Assembly (NCBI GenBank): GCA_017999985.1
Contig: JAGNKU010000004.1
Location: 62,001-126,000 of the forward strand
Length of the DNA: 64,000 nucleotides
Direction: 5' to 3'
DNA from: Phycisphaerae bacterium
GTDB taxonomy: Bacteria > Planctomycetota > Phycisphaerae > UBA1845 > Fen-1342
The notes under the pieces were generated by a model. The model was not told where the DNA came from. It did no database searches and was given only the letters and a program-made list of their open reading frames with translations. Below, one piece after another: positions 6,664 to 17,727 of the stretch; position 1 is the stretch's first letter, and every line of letters begins with the position of its first letter. Position numbers and translations under genes: made by a program.

Positions 6664-8868
6664 ATGATGCCGTTCACGTACATTCGCTCGCTCTCCACGC
6701 CGCGGAGCGTGCGACGCGGAACGCTGTTGCTGGTCTGCCTCGCGGCGGCCTGGTCACTCGTTCTTCCGGCCGCGGCGCAGGCACCGCGCCTGAGACTGGC
6801 TTCGATGGACAACGACCGTCCGGCCGCGGCTAATGGCGGTACCGCGGAAGGCGGCGGTCGCTCCTCGCCGGGGTGCCATAACTACCAGCGCGACGACGGT
6901 TCGCTGGAAAGCGCGCTGGGAGGTCCGAGTATCGAACTCGGCTGGCTGGTCCGATATGACGCCATCGCGGGCGCTGAGAGCATCGAGTCGGTTTCGACGG
7001 CCTGGGGTATCTCGACAAGCCCTCCGGCCAACGGCACACCCGCGAAGGTCTACGTTTGGGAGGATCCCGACGACGATGGAGACCCGCTCAATGCCGTTCT
7101 CATCGCACAGAAAGACGTCAGCGTCCAGGGTTCCGGGACCGGGACGATCATCGAGTATGCGCTGGACCAGCCTGTGCGGGTCAGCGGCATATTCTATGTC
7201 GGCGCGTCGGTGCAGATTGCTGCCGGTCAGTATGCGGGGCCCATGGACGCGTCAGTCATTACGCCAGGGCTGTCGTGGGCCTTCTACGACGCAACCGCGC
7301 TCGATCCGACCGACCTCGCAAACAACGATGTTCCGCCGGCAGACGCGGCGCTCGAATGGAACAGACTGCTAGTAGTACGTACCAGCGGTTGCCCGTACGC
7401 CTTTACGTATCAGGGTCGCCTGTTGCAGTCCGGTGCGCCTGTGAGTGGCGTCGCCGACCTGCGATTCCGGCTGTTCGACGCCCTGCAAGGCGGAACACAG
7501 GTTGCTTCTCAGGTTGAAAGGAGCGGCGTTCCCGTCACCGACGGGCTTTTCACCGTTGAGTTGAGCTTCGGGCTGAGCGCATTCGACGGCACCGCGCGCT
7601 GGATGGAAATCGACGTCGCGTTTCCGGCTGGCGGGCCGTACACCGCCCTTTCGCCGCGACAGCCGATCGGCTATGCGCCGCAGGCACTCTACTCCATTCG
7701 AACGGCTCCGCACACGCATTCGGCGAGCGAGTTGGAGCTGCCAGCCAACCTGGCCACGACCAACGGCGCGAATACCTGGACCGCCCCCAACACGTACAAC
7801 ACGATTCCGGCTTTCAACGGCGGGACGAGCGGCAGCACGGCGCCGTTCACCGTCGACAGCACGTTCAAGGTCGCCAGTCTCAACGCCGACTTGCTGGACG
7901 ACTTAAGCGCCATCGCGTTCGCGCAGCTCGCGACAAGCAATGTGTTCGCCGGTGCAATGAACTCGTTCACCGGAGACGTCGGGATCGGCACGTCCATGCC
8001 GGACACGTCGCTGCATTTGGCAGCCGGCACCGACGCCAGTCTGGCCGCCGGCTCCGGCTACCTCGTACTCGGTATGGTCGCCGGAGCAAACATGGTCATC
8101 GACAACAATGAGATCATGGTCCGCAACAACGGTGCCGCGTCGTCGCTCTATTTGAACGGCGAGGGTGGTAACGTCGTCGTCGGCGATTCCACGGGCTATT
8201 CAACGCTACACGTTGAGGGCGCGAGCGGGAACTCCGGTTTCCGCGTCCGTTTCGACAATAACACAAAGGTGCTGGTGAGCGACAACGGGAGTACGTCGGT
8301 CGGCTCCGGTACGGTGGGACCCGCCAACGGGCTGCGCGTCGCCGGTGACTGCAACGTGATCGGGAGCCTCACCAAGGGCGGCGGGTCGTTCAAGATCGAT
8401 CACCCGCTCGATCCTGCCAACTGGTATCTCTACCACAGCTTCGTCGAGTCGCCGGACATGATGAACATCTACAACGGCAACGTCGTGACGGATGAACAGG
8501 GCTACGCCGTGGTCGAGCTTCCGGACTGGTTCGAGGCGCTCAACCGTGACTTCCGATACCAGTTGACGGTACTGGACGATGGCAACAGCGACTCGTGGAC
8601 TCTTGCGAAGATCGTCCAGGAAGTCGCGCACAACCGATTTACCATCCGCACCAGTGCCCCTCACACAAAAGTATCGTGGCAGGTGACCGGCATCCGCGAA
8701 GACGCCTGGGCCGAGCAGAACCGAATTCAAGTGGAGGTCGAAAAGGAACCGGAGAACCGCGGCCGCTACCTGCACCCGGAGGCCTTCGGGCTGACCCCGG
8801 AGCGGGGTGTCGATGCCAACTCCGAGCCGGATGCCCTCGATCAACCGGCGGCGACTCAGCAACGGTAA
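6664..8868 (+). CDS. Secreted fibre-like protein with YQGRL and KIDHPLDP domains
   Basis: A 734-residue exported protein of unknown function. It has a long signal peptide (about 1-42, ending AAAQA) and a ~200-residue N-terminal domain with GVSTAWG-like and YVWEDPDDDGDPLNA segments. From about residue 246 comes a domain starting FTYQGRLLQSG and ending SPRQPIGYAPQALYS. A low-complexity stalk with tail-fibre-like GIGTSMPDTSLHL repeats follows. From about residue 575 a conserved C-terminal domain runs (FKIDHPLDPANWYLYHSF, then SPDMMNIYNGNVVTDEQG, ending GRYLHPEAFGL). The YQGRL and KIDHP domains recur in the protein at 17728-20049, so the two are paralogues. The architecture suggests a trimeric fibre or spike with a C-terminal folding domain, by inference only. 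The start is set by a GGAGG site 6 nt upstream. Confidence 0.7.
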   Translation: MMPFTYIRSLSTPRSVRRGTLLLVCLAAAWSLVLPAAAQAPRLRLASMDNDRPAAANGGTAEGGGRSSPGCHNYQRDDGSLESALGGPSIELGWLVRYDAIAGAESIESVSTAWGISTSPPANGTPAKVYVWEDPDDDGDPLNAVLIAQKDVSVQGSGTGTIIEYALDQPVRVSGIFYVGASVQIAAGQYAGPMDASVITPGLSWAFYDATALDPTDLANNDVPPADAALEWNRLLVVRTSGCPYAFTYQGRLLQSGAPVSGVADLRFRLFDALQGGTQVASQVERSGVPVTDGLFTVELSFGLSAFDGTARWMEIDVAFPAGGPYTALSPRQPIGYAPQALYSIRTAPHTHSASELELPANLATTNGANTWTAPNTYNTIPAFNGGTSGSTAPFTVDSTFKVASLNADLLDDLSAIAFAQLATSNVFAGAMNSFTGDVGIGTSMPDTSLHLAAGTDASLAAGSGYLVLGMVAGANMVIDNNEIMVRNNGAASSLYLNGEGGNVVVGDSTGYSTLHVEGASGNSGFRVRFDNNTKVLVSDNGSTSVGSGTVGPANGLRVAGDCNVIGSLTKGGGSFKIDHPLDPANWYLYHSFVESPDMMNIYNGNVVTDEQGYAVVELPDWFEALNRDFRYQLTVLDDGNSDSWTLAKIVQEVAHNRFTIRTSAPHTKVSWQVTGIREDAWAEQNRIQVEVEKEPENRGRYLHPEAFGLTPERGVDANSEPDALDQPAATQQR

Positions 8869-8918
8869 TCCCGTTCAGCGTGTTCTTCCAGCATTGTCAA
8901 AACCAAAGGAAGTGTCAC

Positions 8919-9368
8919 ATGCTTGCAGGAGCCAGAAGACTCGGTGTGCTTGGGCTCGCGTGGCTTGCGAGCGGTTGGTGCGTGAGTTTCGCCGCGGCGT
9001 TTGAGATCGACTGGTGGACGATCGACGGCGGCGGCGCGATGTGGACGACGGGCGGGGACCTCGAGCTGTCCGGAACGATCGGCCAGCCGGACGCGGCCGT
9101 GGCCATGACCGGCAGCGACTTCAGCCTGACCGGGGGGTTCTGGGCCCTGTCGCCGGGGCCGGCGGTGCTGGTCGGCGACCTGAACTGCGACGGCGTGGTC
9201 GGCTTCGGAGACATCAACGCGTTCGTGTTGTACCTGAGCAACTTCGCGGTTTGGCAGACCACGTATGACGGCTGCCCACCGCAGAACGGCGACATCAACG
9301 GTGACGGGATATATCCGTCGTTCCAGGACATCAACCCCTTTGTCGCCCTCTTGAGCGGCGGCGTGTAA
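8919..9368 (+). CDS. Small secreted protein with dockerin-like C-terminus
   Basis: This 149-residue protein has a signal peptide (about 1-27, ending FAAA). A short domain follows (FEIDWWTIDGGGAMWTTGG, then LSGTIGQPD), of a kind seen in many planctomycete and verrucomicrobial secreted proteins. It ends in a dockerin-like pair of calcium-loop motifs: GDLNCDGVVGFGDINAF and [18 protein letters not shown]. The same pair closes the proteins at 9598-12063 and 52232-53101. Dockerins bind cohesins in cellulosomes, but no cohesin is visible here and the role in Planctomycetota is unknown. The start is the ATG after AAGGAAGTGTCAC. It follows the fibre-like gene by 50 bp, probably in one operon. Confidence 0.75.
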   Translation: MLAGARRLGVLGLAWLASGWCVSFAAAFEIDWWTIDGGGAMWTTGGDLELSGTIGQPDAAVAMTGSDFSLTGGFWALSPGPAVLVGDLNCDGVVGFGDINAFVLYLSNFAVWQTTYDGCPPQNGDINGDGIYPSFQDINPFVALLSGGV

Positions 9369-9597
9369 GGGCTGCCTGCCGGTAGGAAGAAGGTTGCGGA
9401 ATTGCAGGCGCGCCAATCTCTAATCACGTGCGTTTCGGGTCGTCGTCGGGGGCGTTGCGTGGCCCCCAAAGACTCGGAGCCCGACGGGATCGTCCGGTGC
9501 CTGCGAACGTCGATTGAGCTGAAGGACACGGGCCATGCGGCTCGGTTTGCATACTACGAGTGCGCGGATTCCAGCCGTCAACAGAAGGAGAAGCAAG
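9369..9597. other. Intergenic region without a recognisable gene
   Basis: No coding stretch is convincing. A 6-bp stem GGGGGC (9448-9453) and GCCCCC (9462-9467) with an 8-nt loop could fold in RNA but lacks a following T tract. The AGAAGGAG ribosome site of the next gene lies at the right end. Confidence 0.4.
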
Positions 9598-12063
<2,466 letters not shown>

Positions 12064-12447
12064 CGGTGCGCGGTTGAAATTGGCTGTGCCACGGAGTGCA
12101 TCTGCCGCCGGCATCACTGCTCCGTGTTCGTCTTGAGCGCGGAGGCGATGCTGACTGGTTTCAAGGACTGTAGCGAGCAGGAGCGTTGTTAATTCGACCC
12201 CCGCGCTTTGGGGAGCGCGCCAGCCAAAGACGTCGCACGTACCGCCCCCCTGGGCGGGTACGCGGGGTGAACGACGCAGGATTTCTCAGATGAAGTGTGT
12301 TCTTTTCGGATCGGGGACCTCGTTCGTGCGACCTGCGTCAAAACTGAGATAGCATCGTCTACATGAGCGAGACGCGCGGTGCCTACGTCGCTGGTGGCAA
12401 CGACGAACGCGCCCGACCCAGCTCACGCGATGCGAGGAGAAGAGTCT
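12064..12447 (+). promoter_or_regulatory. Long intergenic region with third, weaker direct-repeat operator
   Basis: No intact gene is visible. GCAGGATTTCTCAG at 12276 matches the operators at 5236 and 6409. Twenty bp later the sequence TTTTCGGA (12303-12310) resembles only the right half of the motif. GTTCGTG follows, as it does downstream of the 5256 copy, and TAGCATCGT (around 12350) matches the proposed -10 element. A bulged hairpin lies at 12238-12262 (CGTACC-GCCC/GGGCGGGTACG). A stretch around 12190 (TTCGACCCCCG...GCGCCA) weakly resembles the end of the AraC relic. The next gene has an AGGAG ribosome site. Confidence 0.4.
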
Positions 12448-13193
12448 ATGACAGGCCCGCTATGGAAGTCGACGTTGATCTGGTGCGTAGTGGCTGCCGC
12501 GTGCTTGGCTTCTTCGCCAGTAGGCGCCGCGATCATCACGTACGGTCCGACGCTGCACGATAATGGCGGCGCCGGGTACGGCAACGGCGCCACGGGCTCG
12601 TTCCTCGTCCCCCAGTTCGATGACCTGGCCGGGGCACTCACGCTGACGAAGGTCACGCTGACCGTGCAGATCGACGGCACGGGGGGCAGCAGGAATTCGA
12701 TAATGAAAGCAGTGCCGGCGCTTTCGTTACGCTGGGCATCGGCTCGACGATGCGCGTGAAAGGCCCGTTGGGCGGCAGCCAACTGATCGTGATTCCGGAC
12801 GCCTTTGTGACCGCCACCGGATGGGTTGACGCCGACAACGAACCTGGCGGCGCGGGGGCGGACTTCGCCGGAACAGACTACTGCTCCATCATCGGTGGCG
12901 CGGTCAGTGACGTCGAATCCGGCTTCCAGACCTCGGCGGCCTCCCTGGCGCCTTACATCGGCACAGGAAACGTGACGTTCGTGTTTGACGATGCGGGGAC
13001 CAGCACGAGCGGCACCGGCGTCCTCCCGTCGCCCGGTGCCCGGCGGGTTACGATTGCAACGACGAACTTCAACTTCACGACGACTGTTCAGTATGAGTAC
13101 GTACCTGAACCGGCGACCGCGCTGCCGCTGGCTCTGGGGGGACTGGGCGTCCTGCGGCGCAGGCGGGTGCGGCGCGTTGCACCGGAGGTCTGA
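12448..13193 (+). pseudogene. PEP-CTERM protein gene interrupted by a one-base frameshift in a G tract
   Basis: Two overlapping frames together encode one PEP-CTERM protein. The first frame runs from the ATG at 12448 (AGGAG site upstream) through a signal peptide and ITYGPTLHDNGGAGYGNG to TVQIDGTGG. The second resumes as QQEFDNESSAGAFVTLGIG and reaches the sorting signal VPEPATALPLALGGLGVL plus an Arg-rich tail. The switch falls at a run of six G (12681-12686); seven G would give one open frame of about 249 codons. The gene may be truly broken, phase-variable at the homopolymer, or intact with a sequencing error. The protein resembles other secreted beta-sandwich PEP-CTERM proteins of unknown function. 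Confidence 0.8.
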
Positions 13194-13416
13194 ATGCGAA
13201 GCGCCTGCGCGCGCCTGGCAAGCTGCGTTGGCCAGCGCAACGCTTTCGCAGGGCGCGGCCGGCGGAGCGAAGAAAGGAGGTGCATGGAGAAGAAGCACGG
13301 TGTTCGGGCAGCGCGAGAGCGCGTTGCGTACGTCAGGCAGTCCATCCGAACTGCCACATCAAGCAGATGACGCGTAGGCAATGACGGGCCAAGCGCCCGC
13401 GCATGGGAGAAAAACA

Positions 13417-14163
13417 ATGAAAACCGCAAACGCAATCGGGGCTGCGATCGGCCTGATGATCTTCGTCGTCTCGCCGGCTGCGGCGGACTGGAACATCGGC
13501 GACCCACACAAGATGCACTATCCGCAGTTGCCTGACCCCTTCGGCTGGGACGTCAACGCGACCTGGCCGAAGGTGCTGGCGGATGATTGGATGTGCAGTG
13601 AGACGGGCCCGGTCACGGACATTCACTTCTGGGGCTCCTGGTACAACGACCAGCAGCTGCCCATCGAGTACATCCACGTCAGCATTCATGAGGATATTCC
13701 CGCCAGCCCGACCAATCCGTATAGCCGGCCCGGGGCACTGCTGTGGCAGCGGGACTTCTTTCCTGGCCAATTTACGCCTCGTTTCTGGGGCACCGGTGAC
13801 CAAGGCTGGTACAACCCGAACACGGGGGAAGCTTACCCACACAACCACCATATGACGTGGCAGTACAACATGGTGGACATCCCGGATCCGTTCTACCAGA
13901 ACCTAGGAACAATCTACTGGCTTGATATTTCCGTGAAGCTGCCGGACGGCACGCCACCGTGGTTCGGCTGGAAGACGTCGCTTGAGCACTGGAACGACGA
14001 CGCCGTCTGGGGTGACTTCCCGTCGCCGGATTGGATGGAACTGCGCGATCCGTTCACGCAGCAATCACTCGACCTGGCGTTCGTAATCACGCCCGAGCCG
14101 GCGTCGCTGTGCATGTTGTTGATCGCAGGCGTACTCGGCCTTCGGCGGTGCCGGTGGGCATAG
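13417..14163 (+). CDS. PEP-CTERM secreted protein (GPVTDIHFWGSW family)
   Basis: A 248-residue exported protein with a signal peptide (about 1-23, ending PAAA), a single domain and a C-terminal PEP-CTERM signal (ITPEPASLCMLLIAGVLGL then RRCRWA). The core contains MHYPQLPDPFGWDVNAT, a DDWMC segment and GPVTDIHFWGSW. I recognise this pattern from a widespread planctomycete PEP-CTERM family but know no function for it. It also has several conserved Trp/Asp positions (GTIYWLDISVKL). The ATG at 13417 is chosen because GGGAG precedes it and the signal peptide starts there. It follows the frameshifted PEP-CTERM gene by 223 bp, a stretch in which I see no gene. Confidence 0.75.
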   Translation: MKTANAIGAAIGLMIFVVSPAAADWNIGDPHKMHYPQLPDPFGWDVNATWPKVLADDWMCSETGPVTDIHFWGSWYNDQQLPIEYIHVSIHEDIPASPTNPYSRPGALLWQRDFFPGQFTPRFWGTGDQGWYNPNTGEAYPHNHHMTWQYNMVDIPDPFYQNLGTIYWLDISVKLPDGTPPWFGWKTSLEHWNDDAVWGDFPSPDWMELRDPFTQQSLDLAFVITPEPASLCMLLIAGVLGLRRCRWA

Positions 14164-14316
14164 CCGCGGGCTGGAAAGGTAGCACAGTCAGGGTGTCACA
14201 CCGGCAGATGCACGGGACTGCGTGCGTTTTGAGTTGGCCAGGGCCCTTGAGACCGGTTACCCGGATCAAGGGCCCCGGCCGATGTTGTTCCCTTGCAGGC
14301 GGATGCCAGCCCGCGG
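14164..14316. repeat. Nested perfect inverted repeats in a 305-bp intergenic region
   Basis: An outer pair of 11-bp arms, CCGCGGGCTGG (14164-14174) and CCAGCCCGCGG (14306-14316), encloses an inner pair of 10-bp arms, GGGCCCTTGA (14241-14250) and TCAAGGGCCC (14266-14275). The inner hairpin (15-nt loop) could act as a transcription terminator for the PEP-CTERM gene, although no T tract follows. The combination could also be a structured RNA or a small repeat element. I see no gene in the remainder up to 14468. Confidence 0.5.
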
Positions 14317-14468
14317 CGCGGAGCAACAGCATCGTAAGGCGCTGGCGTGAATCATGGTGCGGCCCGCGTTGAACGCCGTGGGATTGGCTAGCCCTCCCCG
14401 TTGAGAGGGCGGGTTGCTCGCCAGTCGGGCGAGCCCGGTCCATGAACCGAGTACGTTAAGGTGCGAAG

Positions 14469-17400
14469 ATGCGTGCAGTGGTGCGATTGTCTGTCGGGCT
14501 GATCCTGGGCGCGCTGTCCGCGCCGAGCCCGACCTGGGCGGACGTGCGAGTGAACATCAGCTTCGGAAATTGGTCGATCGGAATGTGCGACACGCCGCAC
14601 TACGGTCAATTTGACCTGGGCGACAGCGTTTCCAGCAGTTGCAGTCAGGACAGTGGTGGTGACACGCACTCCGCGTCGATTCAGGAATCGAGCAGCATTG
14701 TCATGGGTTCGCGCGGCGTGGATTCGATAGCGATGTCCGCCAGAATCGACGCTCAAGCGAACTACGACGGGGCGGGCGGCCACCTGGATCTCCATTGCAA
14801 TTTCGAGGTCACGTCGCCGACGCCGTTCGTCCTCAACATCCAACCAAACGTTGGTGGACTACAGGCTCAGGGCCAGGTGAAATTCGAATGGGATAGTTGG
14901 TCTGGCCTGGGGTGTGAGTGCGTCGGATCGGATTGCGCCGACTTTGGTTGCGACCCCAATCAGGGCAATCTTGTCTTGCAGGGCGTGGTGCCGCCGGGCG
15001 TCAGAACGCTCACGGTTGACATGAATGTGAGGGTGTACGACGAATCGGGCCAAGGGGCCTCGGGTACGGCCGAACTTACCTTTAGCATTTCATTCAACCG
15101 AACCTCCACGACCTACAACTGGGTCAACCTCGCGGGCGGCGACTTTGCGGTGGACACGAACTGGGATCCACGGGGCGTGCCCACGCACGACGCACAGGTC
15201 AGCGACACCGCCATCTTCGGCCCGGGCCTCTACGGCGTAAACGTGGTCGGCGCCAAGGCCGGGCGCTTCATCATCCGGCAGGCCGACGTGGGCCTGGTCG
15301 GCGACGCCCAGGTCTTCGCGTCGACCACGTCGCCGGCGTCGCTTGAAGTGGAGGGCGACGGATCGCTCCAACTCGTCGGCGGCGCGTCGCTGCGGGGAGT
15401 GCATGCGGTCGTTGGGACGGGCGCAGCCGCCAACGCGAACGACTTCTCAGCCATCCTCCTGGACGACGCCGCGACCCGGCTCGTGCTCTCAGGAGATCTG
15501 AGCGTTGGGGAAGCGCTGGATGGACTCGTGGCGGTTGATGGTGGATTCGTGCAGGCTGCGGACTTGAGTCTGGGCGGTGCGGCCCGCGGCAGGCTGGAGG
15601 TCAGCGGCCCCGACGCGGACGCGCTGTTCGACGGTGTGGTCGTCGGCGGCAGCGGGGGCCTGGGTTTCCTGACCGTAAGGGACGGCGGTGAGGTGACCGC
15701 CACGGATGTCCGGGTCGGTAAGAACAGGTTGCAGGACACGCAGACCAGAGAGACGAACACCGTGCGGGTTGCCGCCGTGGGATCGGGCGCACGTGCGTCA
15801 CACCTCGCCATCAGTGACGATCTTCTGATCGGAGTCGACGGTTGGGGAGACCTCTTCGTGCTCGACGGAGCGCTCGTCGAGGCGGGTACGGTCATCGCTG
15901 GCGTCGACAGTGTTGGAGACATAACCGTCAGGTCCATCGACCCTGCCCGGCCCGCGAACCTGAAGGCCGGGCAACAGCTCCAGATCGGTAAGGACAACGT
16001 CGGCCGGCTCACAATCGAGCCCGGCGGACTGGTTGAAGCCAGCAACGTGCGCCTCAACTTCGGCGGCCTGGTCGGCGGCGGCGAGTTGCTCATTGACGGG
16101 CAGGGCCAGAGCGGCGCGGCGCGCCTGGTCGCGTCCCGGGAGCTGGGCGTAGGTGGAGACCCCAATTCGATTCCGATTCTCGTCAAGAACGGCGGCGTAT
16201 TGATCGCGCGCACCGCGATCATCGGGAACGACGCGCTTCTCACCGACGAGGCCGAGGTGCATGTCGGGACCTTCGGCGGCGGGGATACGAAGCCCGCGGA
16301 GTTCAACGTCGTCGACCCGCGCAGCAGCCAACCCACCGGTGGCGGAGGCACAATCGTGGGCGGCGCAGGACCGGGCAAACTCAATATCGCAGGCGGCGCA
16401 ATCGCCCGACTCACCGGCGGCCTGGTCATCGCCGACCACGCGGAGGGCGTGGTGAGTGTGGACAATCAGGGCAGTGCCGCGGGATTGCGGTCTACGGCGA
16501 TCGTGAGCGGGTTCACCCTGGTCGGCGTGGAAGAGGCCGGAGAACTCACGGTCTCGAACGGCGGACTGGTCACATCGGACAGCGATATTCGCGTTGGGCT
16601 CCTAGATCCCGGCCAGATCCGGGTCTTCAACGGGCGTGGTTTTGCGGGGGATCGCGCGGAGCTGCGCATGTTGGGCAGCAAGCTCGTAATCGGCGTTTAT
16701 GACAGCGGCGAACTCAATGTGCGCGGAGGCGGCCTGGTGGGCTGCGCACAGATGGTCGTCGGCGACAACGACATTTCTGCCGCTGGTGACGTGCTCGTGG
16801 AAACGGGAGGCGAGATCCATTGCCTGGCCGACATGCTCGTTGGCGCAGCCGGGGATGGCGCCGGCTCGGTCGTCGTCGGGCCAGCGGGCACGCTGGTCGT
16901 GGATGGCGTCCTCACTGTCGGCGGAACAAGCGAGGGCGAGATCTCGCTGACTGACGCAACTGCGCGCGTTTCCGCGGGAGTCCTCTCGGGCGCCAGTACG
17001 TTCGTGAAAAACCACGGCAGCATTATCGGCGTCGGCACGCTGACGACCGCGCATCTCATCATCGAGCCCGGCGGCTTCGTCTCGCCCGGTCTGTCGCCGG
17101 GCACGCTGACCATCGAGGGCGACTACGAGCAGCAAGACGGGGCGACGTTGATCATCGAGGTGGCTGGGGCGGAGGCGGGTCAGTTCGACGTGCTGCACGT
17201 CACCGGTGACGCGGTGCTGGCCGGCGCCGTGGACCTGCGCTTCATCGATGGCTTCGTGCCCGAGCGCGGCATGGCAGTTGACTTCATGGTTGTGGATGGG
17301 GTGGTTACCGGCACGTTGACGGGCAGCAGTCAGGTCGACGTGCCCGGCACTGACACCGTTGACGGCGCCTCCGCGACGATCGCGGTTGCCGACGTGACCT

Positions 17401-17621
17401 GGGAGCTGACGTCCGACGGCTCGTACCGCCTGACGGTGACCGACGTACACCTAACGGGTGGGAACGACCCGGATATTCCGGCTGACGGCAGCAGCTTGGA
17501 TGTCCCGGCAGCCGGGTGCGGCGCCGGTCTCTGCGGCGCCGGCGTTGTTCCGATGCTGCCATTGACTCTTGCTGGATTGGGCATCATGCGATGTGGATGG
17601 CGGCGCCGCACCTATAGGTGA
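14469..17621 (+). CDS. Giant secreted beta-helix (autotransporter-passenger-like) protein
   Basis: A 1050-residue exported protein. It has a signal peptide (about 1-25, ending TWA), an N-terminal Cys-containing domain of ~215 residues, and then ~750 residues of Gly/Asp/Val-rich repeats of about 25-60 residues (LTVRDGGEVTATDVRVG, LLIGVDGWGDLFVLDGA, LTVSNGGLVTSDSDIRVG). This pattern resembles the beta-solenoid passenger domains of autotransporter-like proteins. Near the end is GGFVSPGLSPGTLTIEGDY, common at the end of such solenoids. The C-terminus has no PEP motif; it has a Cys-rich segment (AAGCGAGLCGAGVV), a hydrophobic helix and an Arg-rich tail. That is a different tripartite sorting or anchor signal. 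There is no beta-barrel translocator. The AAGG ribosome site is about 8 nt before the ATG. Probably a surface or cell-envelope structural protein. Confidence 0.75.
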   Translation: MRAVVRLSVGLILGALSAPSPTWADVRVNISFGNWSIGMCDTPHYGQFDLGDSVSSSCSQDSGGDTHSASIQESSSIVMGSRGVDSIAMSARIDAQANYDGAGGHLDLHCNFEVTSPTPFVLNIQPNVGGLQAQGQVKFEWDSWSGLGCECVGSDCADFGCDPNQGNLVLQGVVPPGVRTLTVDMNVRVYDESGQGASGTAELTFSISFNRTSTTYNWVNLAGGDFAVDTNWDPRGVPTHDAQVSDTAIFGPGLYGVNVVGAKAGRFIIRQADVGLVGDAQVFASTTSPASLEVEGDGSLQLVGGASLRGVHAVVGTGAAANANDFSAILLDDAATRLVLSGDLSVGEALDGLVAVDGGFVQAADLSLGGAARGRLEVSGPDADALFDGVVVGGSGGLGFLTVRDGGEVTATDVRVGKNRLQDTQTRETNTVRVAAVGSGARASHLAISDDLLIGVDGWGDLFVLDGALVEAGTVIAGVDSVGDITVRSIDPARPANLKAGQQLQIGKDNVGRLTIEPGGLVEASNVRLNFGGLVGGGELLIDGQGQSGAARLVASRELGVGGDPNSIPILVKNGGVLIARTAIIGNDALLTDEAEVHVGTFGGGDTKPAEFNVVDPRSSQPTGGGGTIVGGAGPGKLNIAGGAIARLTGGLVIADHAEGVVSVDNQGSAAGLRSTAIVSGFTLVGVEEAGELTVSNGGLVTSDSDIRVGLLDPGQIRVFNGRGFAGDRAELRMLGSKLVIGVYDSGELNVRGGGLVGCAQMVVGDNDISAAGDVLVETGGEIHCLADMLVGAAGDGAGSVVVGPAGTLVVDGVLTVGGTSEGEISLTDATARVSAGVLSGASTFVKNHGSIIGVGTLTTAHLIIEPGGFVSPGLSPGTLTIEGDYEQQDGATLIIEVAGAEAGQFDVLHVTGDAVLAGAVDLRFIDGFVPERGMAVDFMVVDGVVTGTLTGSSQVDVPGTDTVDGASATIAVADVTWELTSDGSYRLTVTDVHLTGGNDPDIPADGSSLDVPAAGCGAGLCGAGVVPMLPLTLAGLGIMRCGWRRRTYR

Positions 17622-17727
17622 ACGTGCGTCCGTACAAACCACGCGGTCGGTGTGTGTCCGAGACGAACTGAAGCGTGTCGGTTGTGAGTTGCCGACACAG
17701 GCGAGCAAGGCACTAGGAGTCTATCGA

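Noticed and set aside
12238-12262. Strong intrinsic terminator after the calcium-repeat protein
   Set aside because: The stem has a bulge, lies about 175 bp after the stop and has no T tract; listed only as a hairpin.
14469-17621. PEP-CTERM assignment for the giant beta-helix protein
   Set aside because: The C-terminus has a Cys/Gly motif, hydrophobic helix and Arg tail but no PEP box.
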